Under the pieces are notes generated by a model. The model searched no databases. It was not told where the DNA came from and saw only the letters and a program-made list of their open reading frames with translations. From NCBI RefSeq assembly GCF_016406125.1, contig NZ_CP066339.1, positions 2,666,001 to 2,730,000 on the forward strand: DNA of 64,000 nt, written 5' to 3'. Source of the DNA: Alicyclobacillus sp. SO9 (GTDB lineage Bacteria > Bacillota > Bacilli > Alicyclobacillales > Alicyclobacillaceae). The translations under genes were made by a program, and so were the position numbers. Below are positions 1 through 8,952 of this stretch, in pieces; the stretch's first letter is position 1, and every line of letters begins with the position of its first letter.

Positions 1-1137
1 ACGCCCTCTGTCGGTAGGAGGCGGGACAGACGCTACAGCATCTTGCACAACCGAATTCAGTGTGGAAGTGGGAATGCGTATGGCATGGGTCTCAGCTAGA
101 CTTCCCGCGAGGGGCAATATCCTGTGTACACGCTGCTGTGTCAACGCAGAGACAAATTGAACAGGAGCCCACCTCATAAAGGGAAATTCTTGCTGGATTG
201 TTTCGACAAAGCGATGAGCAGTCTTATCGTCCTTTTCAACAATGTCCCATTTGTTTACCAAAAAAGCAATAGCACAACCGGCATCTAAAGCGTAGCCTGC
301 AACACGTTTATCTTGCTCTGTGATTCCTTCGTTTCCATCCAAAACCACAAACACCACATCGGAGTCCTCAATGGCTCGAAGTGCACGCAGCACACTGTAC
401 TTTTCGATTCGTTCATACACTTTTCCCCGTCTCCGCATGCCGGCAGTATCCACCAATACATAGGCCTGACCGTCATGCAGCAGTTCGCTGTCAATCGCAT
501 CTCGGGTGGTGCCAGCTATGTCACTGACCATCACCCGCTCTTCACCGAGCAGACTATTCACCAGTGATGATTTGCCGACATTTGGTCGTCCAATAAACGA
601 GATACGGATAGCGTCCTCATTGTACGGTTCTTGAGGGATTTGCGGAAACGAGGCAACGACAGCATCGAGCAGGTCACCCGTACCGTTTCCGTGTTCGGCG
701 GAAATGCCGACAAGCTCCTCAAACCCGAATTCGTAGAATTCATATGATCCCGGTATATGACTGGGGTGATCCAACTTGTTCACAGCCACCACTACCGGCT
801 TCTTTGACCTGCGCAGGATCCCTGCAACTTCTTTGTCTGCTTCTGTCATGCCGACACGGCCATCGACGAGAAATACAATCACATTGGCTTCATCGATAGC
901 CAACTCTGCTTGCACGCGAATCAGATTGACCATTTCATCAGCATCATCAAGCTCAATGCCGCCTGTATCAATCATCCGGAATTCTTGGCCGTTCCAGTCT
1001 ACTTTGGTATACAATCTATCTCTTGTCACACCGGATACGTCTTCAACAATGGCCAGTCTCTGTCCTACAATCCTATTGAACAGGGTGGATTTTCCCACAT
1101 TCGCTCGGCCAACAATTGCTACTACTGGCAACCCCAC
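1..1137 (-). CDS. der: Ribosome biogenesis GTPase Der (EngA), C-terminus cut by window edge
   Basis: Double-GTPase that acts in assembly of the 50S ribosomal subunit. The reading frame is open from a GTG at 1137 to the window edge (379 codons; the family is about 440, so roughly the last 60 residues of the KH-like domain are missing). Two G domains are visible: the first P-loop reads GRANVGKST, the second GRPNVGKSS, each followed by DTAG/DTGG and NKxD motifs (VNKLD, VNKWD). The GTG start is chosen because a GGTAGGGA ribosome-binding site lies 10 bases upstream; a TTG two codons later is possible. It follows the DUF512 gene by 54 bp, an arrangement common in Firmicutes. The Ala in place of the usual Pro in the first P-loop is unusual. 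Confidence 0.95.
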   Translation of the reverse strand, partial: MGLPVVAIVGRANVGKSTLFNRIVGQRLAIVEDVSGVTRDRLYTKVDWNGQEFRMIDTGGIELDDADEMVNLIRVQAELAIDEANVIVFLVDGRVGMTEADKEVAGILRRSKKPVVVAVNKLDHPSHIPGSYEFYEFGFEELVGISAEHGNGTGDLLDAVVASFPQIPQEPYNEDAIRISFIGRPNVGKSSLVNSLLGEERVMVSDIAGTTRDAIDSELLHDGQAYVLVDTAGMRRRGKVYERIEKYSVLRALRAIEDSDVVFVVLDGNEGITEQDKRVAGYALDAGCAIAFLVNKWDIVEKDDKTAHRFVETIQQEFPFMRWAPVQFVSALTQQRVHRILPLAGSLAETHAIRIPTSTLNSVVQDAVASVPPPTDRGR

Positions 1138-1191
1138 AAAACGTCAGTCCCTACCGTTAAAATTAGGTTTTTGCACTAATATGCCGCGAAT

Positions 1192-2586
1192 CTAATTCGT
1201 CAATTCAGTTTCCTCAGCCATTCCTTCATCCAGATTCCGAAGTGTTGCTTCATACCGGCGGCGTGGAGGCAGTGACTGCGTGTATCCCATCGTACCATAG
1301 AGCAGGCCGCTTCCCGTGGCGGGGACAACAGTTACAGGTTTCCCGAGTTCATTGCTCAACTGTTCGACTGTATAGTCATCCAAGAAGACATCCGCGTCAT
1401 CTTTTAACATAATGTCTGGAAGGAGAAGAGCGTCCACATCTTCTAATTTACCCCTTAATTGAGTAACAATATCCTGACCTGTCAGCAATCCGGTCACTGT
1501 AACGTGATGCCCATAAAAATCGTTCAATATAGGAAAAACTTCTTTATACAGTCCACTTACATCATCAAGCCTGCTCAAACAGCTTCTGATTGTTTTTTCG
1601 GCAGAGGTACTGGTTACAACGCCAACACGGCGCACCTTGGTTCCTAATGAGCGGGGTACATAAGGCCAGACCTCTTCAATTTCGTCCAGAAGTGTTCTAA
1701 TCACGCCTACCCCGTTTTCTGTTTGACCAAAGTCGTCGTAAAACTCCGTGGGCGGAACGTCCATGTCTGCCAACACGTACAGTTCATCTGCTGCATACAC
1801 AAACGAAGAGCCGAGTTTTGGACGCAGGTACTCCTGCCACGAGCGAATCTGTTGAATCACCTGTTTCGCTTCCTCGTGTGATACAGGGCGCATGGAATGC
1901 AGACCGCGCCGATGTTTGGTCAGGCCTACAGGTACGATGGAAAGTGTTTTGACGGCTGGATAAAAGGGAGCCAAATCGCGAATTGTTTTATCCAGTTCTT
2001 CTCCATCATTCCACTCCGGACACAGCACAACCTGTGTGTTCATTTCTATTTCGTTATCCGCCAAGTACCTTATCTGGTTGAGGATCTCACCGGACCGCTT
2101 GTTCGCAAGCATTCTTACTCGCAGCTCAGGATTTGTTGTATGCACGGACACATTGAGAGGAGACATTTTTAATCGAACAATTCGCTCTAACTCCTGTTCC
2201 TTAAGGTTCGTCAGCGTAATGAAATTGCCGTGGAGAAATGACAACCGGTAGTCATCGTCTCGTACATTCAGTGTCTTTCTCATATTGCCCGGGACTTGAT
2301 CGACGAAGCAAAATACACATTTATTGTGACACAAATGGACTTTGTCTACAGTGGGGTTCTCCCAATCCACCCCAAGTCCCTCATCGTAGTCCTTCTCGAC
2401 TTCGAACACCCATACTTCTCCATCAGACTTCTTGACTTCCAGTTCAAGCTCTTCCGTCGACAGTGCAAATTGCAAGTCTATAATATCTGTGATGGATTCA
2501 CCATTAATTTTCAGAACTTCATCTCCAGCTTGTAATTCCAATTCTTCAGCCAGAGAATTACTGTGCACACGTGCTATGTGCGGCAT
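1192..2586 (-). CDS. DUF512 PDZ/radical SAM-like protein
   Basis: 464-residue protein of the conserved Firmicute family with an N-terminal PDZ-like segment (about residues 5-65) followed by a CX3CX2C motif (Cys86, Cys90, Cys93 in CHNKCVFCFVDQ), which is the radical SAM iron-sulfur ligand pattern, and a C-terminal DUF512 region. The biochemical role is not established for the family. A TCAGGAGTGG ribosome-binding site precedes the ATG. It sits directly upstream of der on the same strand, the usual neighbour for this family, so both are probably cotranscribed. Family assignment is firm; the reaction is unknown. Confidence 0.9.
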   Translation of the reverse strand: MPHIARVHSNSLAEELELQAGDEVLKINGESITDIIDLQFALSTEELELEVKKSDGEVWVFEVEKDYDEGLGVDWENPTVDKVHLCHNKCVFCFVDQVPGNMRKTLNVRDDDYRLSFLHGNFITLTNLKEQELERIVRLKMSPLNVSVHTTNPELRVRMLANKRSGEILNQIRYLADNEIEMNTQVVLCPEWNDGEELDKTIRDLAPFYPAVKTLSIVPVGLTKHRRGLHSMRPVSHEEAKQVIQQIRSWQEYLRPKLGSSFVYAADELYVLADMDVPPTEFYDDFGQTENGVGVIRTLLDEIEEVWPYVPRSLGTKVRRVGVVTSTSAEKTIRSCLSRLDDVSGLYKEVFPILNDFYGHHVTVTGLLTGQDIVTQLRGKLEDVDALLLPDIMLKDDADVFLDDYTVEQLSNELGKPVTVVPATGSGLLYGTMGYTQSLPPRRRYEATLRNLDEGMAEETELTN

Positions 2587-2699
2587 ATGACCACTCCTGA
2601 TTGGAAACTTGCCGATTGCGCCCGGCAGCTTTCATTGACTCATTATGGGGGAGAAGCCCCGCTCAGGTCAAATACAGCGCTTTAACAACCTGTGAGCGC

Positions 2700-2731
2700 A
2701 AAAAAGCTGTGGCAGAACTTCTGCCACAGCT
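2700..2731 (-). terminator. Intrinsic terminator after the S1-domain gene
   Basis: Near-perfect hairpin AGCTGTGGCA / TGCCACAGCT followed on the minus strand by TTTTTT, 15 bp past the stop codon of the S1-protein gene. It separates the cmk-plsC-rpsA unit from the DUF512-der unit. Confidence 0.9.
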
Positions 2732-2746
2732 ATCTATATTACAGGA

Positions 2747-3904
2747 TTAGTGTTTGTTGAACAAGTCGCCGAATAAGTCGCCTAAGGTGGCTCCGGTGCC
2801 AGGTCCATCATTTTGTTTCTCCATGAACTTGTCTGTCTCTTTGTTGGACGGTACTTTGTCTTCTACAGCATCTTTAATCGAGAGAGAAACACGTTTCCGT
2901 TCCGGTTCAAAGGATAAGATTTTGACGTTCACCTTATCGCCTACTGAAAGCGCATCTTCAGGATGTGCTACATGCTGCTGCGAGATTTGTGAAACATGGA
3001 CCAATCCTTCGAGCCCCGGCTTCAATTCCACAAACGCTCCAAAATCCACGAGACGTTTTACTTCACCTTCAACGATGTCACCTTCTTGGAACTCCTCAGT
3101 ATATTCATCCCAAGGGCTTGGAGCTGCCTCCTTCATGGACAGGGAAATGCGTCCTGCTTCCGGGTCAACTCGCAAGACGGTCACTTTAACGTGATCGCCT
3201 GCTTTAACGACTTCGGACGGATCATCCACATGGTGCCAGGCGAGTTCAGAGATGTGTACCAGACCATCGACGCCGCCAACGTCTACAAAGGCGCCGAAAT
3301 TGGTCAATCGCTGTACGGTTCCTTCAACCACTTGACCTTCGTGCAAGTCATGTAAGACATTTTCGACTCGCTCGTGGTGTTCGTCATCGAGAACGGCCTT
3401 GCGCGACAAGACCAACTTATTGTTCTCCGGATCAATTTCGATGACACGGGCTCGAATCGTCTTCCCTTTAAATTCCTCAAGGTCTTCGACGAAATGGCGG
3501 TCTACCAAAGACGCAGGGATAAAGGCGCGAACACCCAAATCGGCAACCAAACCGCCCTTTACCACGTCTTTTATGACGACTTCCAACATTTCGCCACTCT
3601 CAAACTTGTTTTGCAAGTCACCCCAAGCATCCGCTGCGTCAGCCTCGCGTTTGGATAAAATGACGACTTCCGACTCGTCGTCAACTTTTAAAACCTTGCT
3701 TCTTACTTCATCCCCCGTATTCACCACTTCACTGGGATGGTCGATTCTCAAGACGGAGAGCTCGCGGATTGGGATAATACCTGCGAACTTATATCCAATA
3801 TCTACAGTTACCTTTTTCTCCTCAACTTCTGTAACTGTTCCTGTGACGACATCACCAGGTTCCACAGTTGAAGTATTCATCATTTCACTAATATCTTCAG
3901 ACAT
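2747..3904 (-). CDS. rpsA: Ribosomal protein S1 homolog with four S1 domains (YpfD type)
   Basis: 385-residue RNA-binding protein with four consecutive S1 OB-fold domains starting near residues 17, 104, 189 and 275, recognisable from repeated GxVxxxxxFGAFVxxxG-type segments such as TNFGAFVDVGG and VDFGAFVELKPG. The length matches the B. subtilis YpfD class (about 380 residues) rather than the six-domain enterobacterial S1. AGGAGGG precedes the ATG. It is the last gene of the cmk-plsC-rpsA unit, as in many Bacillales, and ends at a strong terminator. Firmicute S1 homologs are not always essential for translation, so whether it is a true ribosomal protein is left open. Confidence 0.95.
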   Translation of the reverse strand: MSEDISEMMNTSTVEPGDVVTGTVTEVEEKKVTVDIGYKFAGIIPIRELSVLRIDHPSEVVNTGDEVRSKVLKVDDESEVVILSKREADAADAWGDLQNKFESGEMLEVVIKDVVKGGLVADLGVRAFIPASLVDRHFVEDLEEFKGKTIRARVIEIDPENNKLVLSRKAVLDDEHHERVENVLHDLHEGQVVEGTVQRLTNFGAFVDVGGVDGLVHISELAWHHVDDPSEVVKAGDHVKVTVLRVDPEAGRISLSMKEAAPSPWDEYTEEFQEGDIVEGEVKRLVDFGAFVELKPGLEGLVHVSQISQQHVAHPEDALSVGDKVNVKILSFEPERKRVSLSIKDAVEDKVPSNKETDKFMEKQNDGPGTGATLGDLFGDLFNKH

Positions 3905-3978
3905 GAAAAGCCCTCCTCGTGACTACAACTTTTATTTTCTCTCGTGTTCTGAAATGGATTCAGAAACGAGGGATACAT

Positions 3979-4590
3979 CTACTGCTGCTGCTCTCTGCTA
4001 TCTTGCTCAATCAAGAGCGCGATATGTTGCATAATACGCTCCATTAAGCTTTCATTCGTGTCTTGTGGTTCTGGCATAATGGGCTCTCCAAACCGAACAG
4101 TCAACCGTCTGCCAATCTTATATGTACCGATAATAGCTGCTGGTACAATAGGACAGTTTGCCTTTCGGGCAATAAACGACGCGCCCATCATTCCTCTCCC
4201 GAGTTTTCCATCCTTGGAACGATGGCCTTCAGGGAAGACAACCAAACAGCTGCCTTGAGCTGGTATGGCTAAAGCCTTGCGGATAGCACCCTTATCTTGT
4301 CCGCCCCGCCGAACAGGAAAAGCTCCTAATCGGTAAATCAGCCAACCCAAGGGCTTCACCCGAAAGAGTTCGTCTTTTGCCATAAAGTGTACGTATCGCG
4401 TCGTACTTAGTCCTAATACTGGCGGATCTAAGTTGTGAATGTGATTGCTGCAGATGACTGCAGCACCAGATTGCGGTACGTGTTGTTGACCGATGACTCG
4501 ATAGCGGAATATCATTTTAAAGAACAAAGTGACCGCTGAGCGGGCAAACCGATACAAGAGAGCGCTGTGATATTCCTTTACTGTCTCCAT
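3979..4590 (-). CDS. plsC: 1-acyl-sn-glycerol-3-phosphate acyltransferase
   Basis: 203-residue membrane-associated acyltransferase that makes phosphatidic acid from lysophosphatidate. The HX4D catalytic motif is present as NHIHNLDP (about residue 50) and the substrate-binding motif as FPEGHRS (about residue 120; His replaces the common Thr of EGTRS). A hydrophobic stretch after IVPAAI fits block IV. Its ATG lies inside the end of cmk (13-bp overlap), implying translational coupling, and the S1-protein gene follows. cmk-plsC-rpsA is a conserved Firmicute order. Confidence 0.93.
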   Translation of the reverse strand: METVKEYHSALLYRFARSAVTLFFKMIFRYRVIGQQHVPQSGAAVICSNHIHNLDPPVLGLSTTRYVHFMAKDELFRVKPLGWLIYRLGAFPVRRGGQDKGAIRKALAIPAQGSCLVVFPEGHRSKDGKLGRGMMGASFIARKANCPIVPAAIIGTYKIGRRLTVRFGEPIMPEPQDTNESLMERIMQHIALLIEQDSREQQQ

Positions 4591-5261
4591 GATAGCGTCT
4601 GCTCCACAATCGTCATTATCTCCAAAACGACTTCGTCTACGCTCTTTCCGGTTGAGTCTATGCGGTGTGCATCCTGTGCCGGTTTGAGTGGCGCTACAGT
4701 TCTCGAAGAGTCTTGTTCGTCTCGTTTGGCTAGCTCAGCCGCAACCTGTTCTGTTGCCGAAGAAAACCCGCTTTCGATAAATTCTCTTCTGCGTCGTTTC
4801 GCTCGTTCTTCCAGGCTTGCGGTTAAGAACACCTTGACGGTCGCATGCGGAAGAACCACAGTACCTATATCTCTTCCATCCATTACAACAGGATGTTGAC
4901 TACTTAATTCCCGCTGTAACGTCGTGAGTTCACTGCGAACATCCGGATGTGCGGACACCGCCGACACCGCATTAGAAACCTCGGGAGTACGCAGTTCCCG
5001 CGTCACATTGTTAGAGCCTACCCATATTTCAACGTTCCCCTGTTCAGTTCGTTCCAAGTGTATTGGAGACTTCCTCATTAATTGTACAATAGAGGAACTG
5101 TCCTGTGGGGAAACACCCCGTTGCAGGGCAAGCCAAGCAACAGCACGGTACATTGCCCCCGTATCAAGGTAGAGCAACCCCAGGCGCTCTGCTAGTTCTT
5201 GAGCTACAGTACTCTTTCCAGACCCTGCAGGTCCATCAATTGCTATTGTCATATGATGCAT
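4578..5261 (-). CDS. cmk: Cytidylate kinase
   Basis: Phosphorylates CMP and dCMP using ATP. The P-loop GPAGSGKST lies at the N-terminus, followed by YLDTGAMYRA and MDGRDIGTVVLP, which are diagnostic for Cmk; the length (about 227 residues) is normal. Three in-frame ATGs cluster at 5270, 5261 and 5252; 5261 is preferred because an AGGAG sits 10 bases upstream of it, whereas it is one base from the first. It overlaps plsC downstream. An intrinsic terminator lies between a good promoter (5411-5440) and this start, suggesting attenuation. Confidence 0.95.
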   Translation of the reverse strand: MHHMTIAIDGPAGSGKSTVAQELAERLGLLYLDTGAMYRAVAWLALQRGVSPQDSSSIVQLMRKSPIHLERTEQGNVEIWVGSNNVTRELRTPEVSNAVSAVSAHPDVRSELTTLQRELSSQHPVVMDGRDIGTVVLPHATVKVFLTASLEERAKRRRREFIESGFSSATEQVAAELAKRDEQDSSRTVAPLKPAQDAHRIDSTGKSVDEVVLEIMTIVEQTLSWRQ

Positions 5262-5294
5262 CCAACACATTCTCCTAGTTGTCCTCTGAATAAC

Positions 5295-5319
5295 AAAAAG
5301 CAGGCCCAGACGCCCGCTT
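5295..5319 (-). terminator. Terminator or attenuator in the cmk leader
   Basis: On the minus strand AAGCGGGC and GCCTGCTT form an 8-bp stem with a 6-base loop, followed by a short T-run. It lies 37 bp upstream of the chosen cmk start and downstream of a candidate promoter. It could simply end the upstream ypeB/ypfA transcription unit, or regulate cmk by attenuation; an upstream CCGCTTT (plus-strand 5376-5382) can pair with the AAAGCGG of its first arm. Confidence 0.7.
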
Positions 5320-5410
5320 TAGATGTCATTCACCATCATTCATGTGCAATCCGGTTTAGCTCCAAAGTTGAATCGAAAGCGGCGCGATACAACAACATCT
5401 TGCAATCTCC

Positions 5411-5440
5411 ATAGTAGCACAGTGCGCGGATTTTTCGCAA
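5411..5440 (-). promoter_or_regulatory. Candidate sigma-A promoter for cmk-plsC-rpsA
   Basis: TTGCGA (5435-5440) and TACTAT (5411-5416) are separated by 18 bp on the minus strand, giving a transcript with a leader of about 140 bases before cmk. The leader contains the terminator-like hairpin at 5298-5319. Confidence 0.55.
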
Positions 5441-5467
5441 CGAATCACTGGCAACTATTTCTGGGGA

Positions 5468-5959
5468 TTACGGAATAAAACGAGCGTTTGGAAGAGCAGC
5501 TTGCTGTTGCTGCGGTGAGAGAACAACTGTGCGTCCGGGTGCAGGTCTCAGCAAAGCAGGATTATTGTGATCGACTGTGATGTGTACTGTTTGGGTCAGC
5601 CCATGTGCAATCAGTTCTAGCTTACTTCCGTTATGTACGGGGACGCGTACGGAACCCTGCGACAACGTACCAACTTGATGCCCATTCTCCATGACCTGTA
5701 TATTCAACCCCTGCGCACTTTGCGGAGCCAGGTAAAGCTGAATATATGCTGTCCGCTTTGCACTGGCTGAAAAGGCCGATGCACTTGAGTAGACAACAAA
5801 GCGCCCTTCCATTTGGTCCACCCTTTGACGTACTGCGGGGATACTGGTCGCAAACTGGGCCATCACTAAGACACACAGGGCAGCAAACGTCACTGGTATG
5901 AGCCACACGTCCACCATGTCAATGGCTTTTGAGAACATCGTTCTTGGCTTGTTTAACAC
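5468..5959 (-). CDS. Membrane-anchored protein of unknown function next to the PilZ gene
   Basis: 163-residue protein with one N-terminal transmembrane segment (about residues 17-38, WLIPVTFAALCVLVMAQF) and an extracytoplasmic remainder rich in Gln, Ser and Val, ending in a polar tail. No family is recognised. A GTG at 5959 is chosen because GAGGTG lies 7 bases upstream; the open frame extends further 5' only through a TTG lacking its own ribosome-binding site. It follows the PilZ gene by 31 bp on the same strand, the position occupied in B. subtilis by the short gene ypfB, though no similarity is claimed. Confidence 0.7.
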   Translation of the reverse strand: MLNKPRTMFSKAIDMVDVWLIPVTFAALCVLVMAQFATSIPAVRQRVDQMEGRFVVYSSASAFSASAKRTAYIQLYLAPQSAQGLNIQVMENGHQVGTLSQGSVRVPVHNGSKLELIAHGLTQTVHITVDHNNPALLRPAPGRTVVLSPQQQQAALPNARFIP

Positions 5960-5990
5960 GTCGCAGCACCTCAAAAACAGTGTATGTCGC

Positions 5991-6653
5991 TTATGACCTG
6001 GACATGTCTCTGTTCAAATCTTGCAACTCTCTCTGACGCACAAAAGTATATTGAACAATGCTTTTTCTAACGGATTCTTTCATATCGTTAAACATCAGTG
6101 ACCAAACGGTAAATCCCGCTTCATTCTGTTCGGAAATTCGGATAATGGTACAAGCTGTATCAATGTGTGCATTGAGTTTCGGCAGCGTGAAGTGGATTCG
6201 TACGATGTTGCCCGCATGCCCTGCTACGCTCCCTGGAACTAATATGGCTACACCGCCGCCGCTGATATCACGCATGTAGACATCTCTTGTTTCTACGGAA
6301 GACTTCAGCGGAGGTTCCATTCGAACGGCAAGACTAGCGGGTACCCGGACAAAATCCCGCCTTTGCTCTCTTCGAACGTCTTCTCTCTTCGGCGTTTGCA
6401 GTTCCACTTGCGGCGGCTCATAAGAAACCTTAACAAGAGCGGTGCTGAATGTCATTTTAGCTCCGTCTCGACCGTGGTATTCAACTTCTATCTTCTCTCC
6501 AGGTGTTAGGGTCAGATGTGGATTCGTCAAACCAACCGGCATTGTAATCAGAAATGCCAATTTGTCTACGCCGATGACTGACGACTTAAATTGTGTCTTG
6601 TCCGACTGCTTTGAAAGTCGGACTTTTATCATCTGTCCTGTCACAGGTAACAT
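5991..6653 (-). CDS. ypfA: PilZ-domain c-di-GMP receptor, YpfA/MotI (DgrA) type
   Basis: 220-residue cytosolic protein with an N-terminal YcgR-like domain (about 1-95) and a C-terminal PilZ domain. The c-di-GMP binding signature is intact: an Arg-rich RxxxR segment in RREQRRDFVRV (about 107-117) and DxSxxG as DISGGG (about 143-148). In B. subtilis the ortholog YpfA (MotI/DgrA) binds c-di-GMP and slows flagella through MotA; the same role is inferred. Gene order ypfA-ypeB-sleB matches Bacillus. No flagellar genes are in the window, so its partner here cannot be seen. Confidence 0.88.
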   Translation of the reverse strand: MLPVTGQMIKVRLSKQSDKTQFKSSVIGVDKLAFLITMPVGLTNPHLTLTPGEKIEVEYHGRDGAKMTFSTALVKVSYEPPQVELQTPKREDVRREQRRDFVRVPASLAVRMEPPLKSSVETRDVYMRDISGGGVAILVPGSVAGHAGNIVRIHFTLPKLNAHIDTACTIIRISEQNEAGFTVWSLMFNDMKESVRKSIVQYTFVRQRELQDLNRDMSRS

Positions 6654-6765
6654 GTTACCCCCTCCTCATCCCGCTATCCATTATACGGGAGTTAAACAAC
6701 CACTAGGAAGGGGAGATACCATGTTTCTTCGGCATTCTCTGTCACGGGCTTTTGAATTGCTGGAT

Positions 6766-8070
6766 TCACTTCGTACTCAAGTCAACTGTATCTAGTTCTC
6801 TGCCGGTGGCAGCGTTGACGTCAATTCGAAAAGTTTTGCCCTCACGGGTTACATAAAAGGAGTCTGCCGGTTGATAATGTCCTGCATCATCAAGAACGAG
6901 TGTCTTACTCACCATTTCCACATGTGCTTTTGGGTTGATTTTGTTTTTCAATTGGGCTGCTGAATACCTTCTTTGCGGTACATTAGCGACTGGCTGGAGA
7001 TAGTACTGCTGGGCATTCAGTCCCAAAAGTTGCCCATTATCGAGGGCCATCTCCACAACAATGGGCTGGTTAATAACCAAGGCGCCATTCCGCATTGGAT
7101 TAAAAACAAAATATGCCAAATTCTGAAACTGATAGGCATCTGTTTCCGACAGGTGTGTGAACTTGTGATGTGACAAATAACTCAAAGCAGCTTTCTTTGC
7201 ATCTGCGAAGGACACGGTGGCCGTTGCAGGATCTCGGTTCACACGGTATGACAGCATGTGGCCGCCGCGTTCACTGACTCTGGCATCGATACTATGACCG
7301 TTCATTCGTCCTGAAAGTTCGTACTCGTAAAAGTCCAGTTTTGGATTATAGATGCGTTGTGCCTGAAGCGACTGTGCAGTTGGCATGAATGACTTGCAAA
7401 CGTCCTTTGCCTGCGCTTCCGAAACTGTCGATTCCTTGCGAAAAGGTCCCATTGCACCCTTGTGGGGGTGGGTCTTAACCGTGTTCGTTTCGACAAAGGC
7501 ACCCATGGATTTGTCGATTTGCCTAAATCCGTCCACAATTTGATTGTCCGACCGATTGGCTTTCAGTGCTGCAAGAGCCGCGGTCCAATGCAACTGGCGG
7601 CCAACGATGGTACTCTGCAACTTGTCCAACCGTGACAGCATGGCATTCGATTCCTTATACATATTATCCAACCCTGACTGCACACTCGTGGTCGAAGGAT
7701 TGGGAGAAGTGTTCAGCCAGGTCTCTGTCTTTTTCGAAATCCCGGCCAGAGCGGATTGAGTTTCATGCATTGGCATCATTTCGACTGGGATCTTCCCGAC
7801 CTCGTCCTGTGCTAAACCACTAAGCCTCCAAATAGAACGAACTCGATGATGAAAAGCCTGCGCATCGGCGCTGACTCGAGCCTTGCTAATTTCGTCTTGC
7901 ATGTCCTGAACATGAGAAACCAATTCGTGAAATGAATTTGAGTATCTGCTTTCCACTTCGTTCGCCATGGCTTGCTTCTGTGTGCGTTCCGATGTGCCCC
8001 ACCAGCCAAGTCCGAGACTTGTAAATACCAGTGCTGCGACAGGAACGATCAGCCATTTTGTCCGCGTCAT
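6766..8070 (-). CDS. ypeB: Germination protein YpeB
   Basis: 434-residue spore protein (B. subtilis YpeB about 450) needed to stabilise and localise the cortex lytic enzyme SleB. It has an N-terminal signal/transmembrane segment (residues 5-24, WLIVPVAALVFTSLGLGW), a helical middle and a C-terminal half with PepSY-like repeats (segments around VSFADAKKAALSYL and YSAAQLKNKI). It lies 42 bp downstream of sleB on the same strand, the classical bicistron, so expression in the forespore from the sigma-G-like promoter before sleB is expected. Confidence 0.93.
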   Translation of the reverse strand: MTRTKWLIVPVAALVFTSLGLGWWGTSERTQKQAMANEVESRYSNSFHELVSHVQDMQDEISKARVSADAQAFHHRVRSIWRLSGLAQDEVGKIPVEMMPMHETQSALAGISKKTETWLNTSPNPSTTSVQSGLDNMYKESNAMLSRLDKLQSTIVGRQLHWTAALAALKANRSDNQIVDGFRQIDKSMGAFVETNTVKTHPHKGAMGPFRKESTVSEAQAKDVCKSFMPTAQSLQAQRIYNPKLDFYEYELSGRMNGHSIDARVSERGGHMLSYRVNRDPATATVSFADAKKAALSYLSHHKFTHLSETDAYQFQNLAYFVFNPMRNGALVINQPIVVEMALDNGQLLGLNAQQYYLQPVANVPQRRYSAAQLKNKINPKAHVEMVSKTLVLDDAGHYQPADSFYVTREGKTFRIDVNAATGRELDTVDLSTK

Positions 8071-8112
8071 TGACGAATCCTCCTAAGTCAACAAAGTATT
8101 TGTCCCTACGAG

Positions 8113-8883
8113 CTATTTCGTAAAGATGTGATGTCCAATTTTAATAATCTCTGGTCGCGACCAGACAAATTTGTTGTTTGTTTTTGCGGGATTAAAGTAG
8201 TACAACGCTCCATGGGCCGGGTCCCAGCCGTGTACCGCGTCAAGGACTGCTGTCATCGACTGCTTGTTAATAGGAAGAGCCATTTGTCCATTGGTCGCGG
8301 CGGTGAATGCTCCGGGTTGATAAATCACCCCTGGAATCGAATTGGGGAACTTTGAACTTTTCAATCTGTGCAAAATAACGTCTGCAACTGCAACTTGTCC
8401 CTTCAAAGGCTCACCGCGGGCTTCACCGTGGACAAGGTGTGCAAGCAAGTTTAAATCTGATTTATTTAGGCCGCTGATGACCGGAGCTGAATGAAACTGG
8501 TTTGTATGTTTCACTGCCGTTGTTGGAGTTGAGGCAGGTGCCTTGGTTGCAGAGTTACTCTGCTTTGCACCGTGCCAGTTTTGTGTGGCTTTGATAAGCG
8601 TACTCTCGGTATGTGGACCTGCTATACCATCAATTTTCATACCGAACCTGTATTGAAATCTGCGTACAGACCAGTAGGTTCTCCAGCCGAAAATTCCATC
8701 GACTTTACCATGATAATAGCCAAGAAACTTTAAGCGTCCTTCTAACTCTCGAACATCGCTTCCCCTGCTTCCGTAGTGCAAAGCACCGCTGGAGAAAGCC
8801 TGGACAATCGGCATTGAAACCGATGGAAGTGTGACTGTCAGACATGTACTCAACAATAACAACCACTTGAATCGTTTTAGCAT
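8113..8883 (-). CDS. sleB: Spore cortex-lytic enzyme SleB
   Basis: 256-residue lytic transglycosylase that degrades muramic-lactam-containing cortex peptidoglycan in germination. Visible parts: signal peptide (1-29), a peptidoglycan-binding domain with two half repeats (about 38-97, LGYYHGKVDGIFGWRTYWSV), a Ser/Thr-rich linker (106-135) and the Hydrolase_2 catalytic domain with the conserved Glu154 in HGEARGE. ypeB follows directly. A sigma-G-like promoter is found 41 bp upstream of the start. Confidence 0.95.
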   Translation of the reverse strand: MLKRFKWLLLLSTCLTVTLPSVSMPIVQAFSSGALHYGSRGSDVRELEGRLKFLGYYHGKVDGIFGWRTYWSVRRFQYRFGMKIDGIAGPHTESTLIKATQNWHGAKQSNSATKAPASTPTTAVKHTNQFHSAPVISGLNKSDLNLLAHLVHGEARGEPLKGQVAVADVILHRLKSSKFPNSIPGVIYQPGAFTAATNGQMALPINKQSMTAVLDAVHGWDPAHGALYYFNPAKTNNKFVWSRPEIIKIGHHIFTK

Positions 8884-8923
8884 CTTCTTGGGTCCCCCGT
8901 CTTGAGAATCAAGTTGTTGTATT

Positions 8924-8952
8924 TATTGTGCCGTCAGACAAAATAAATATGC
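8924..8952 (-). promoter_or_regulatory. Candidate sigma-G promoter for sleB-ypeB
   Basis: On the minus strand GCATA (8948-8952) and CACAATA (8924-8930) are spaced by 17 bp. This fits the B. subtilis forespore sigma-G consensus (GHATR / CATWHTA) with one mismatch in the -10. sleB-ypeB of B. subtilis is sigma-G dependent. The -35 element overlaps the end of the terminator of the preceding gene. Confidence 0.6.

Noticed and set aside
3399-4034. 211-codon plus-strand open frame
   Set aside because: Antisense to the S1-domain gene and the end of plsC; Ser/Thr-rich shadow translation.
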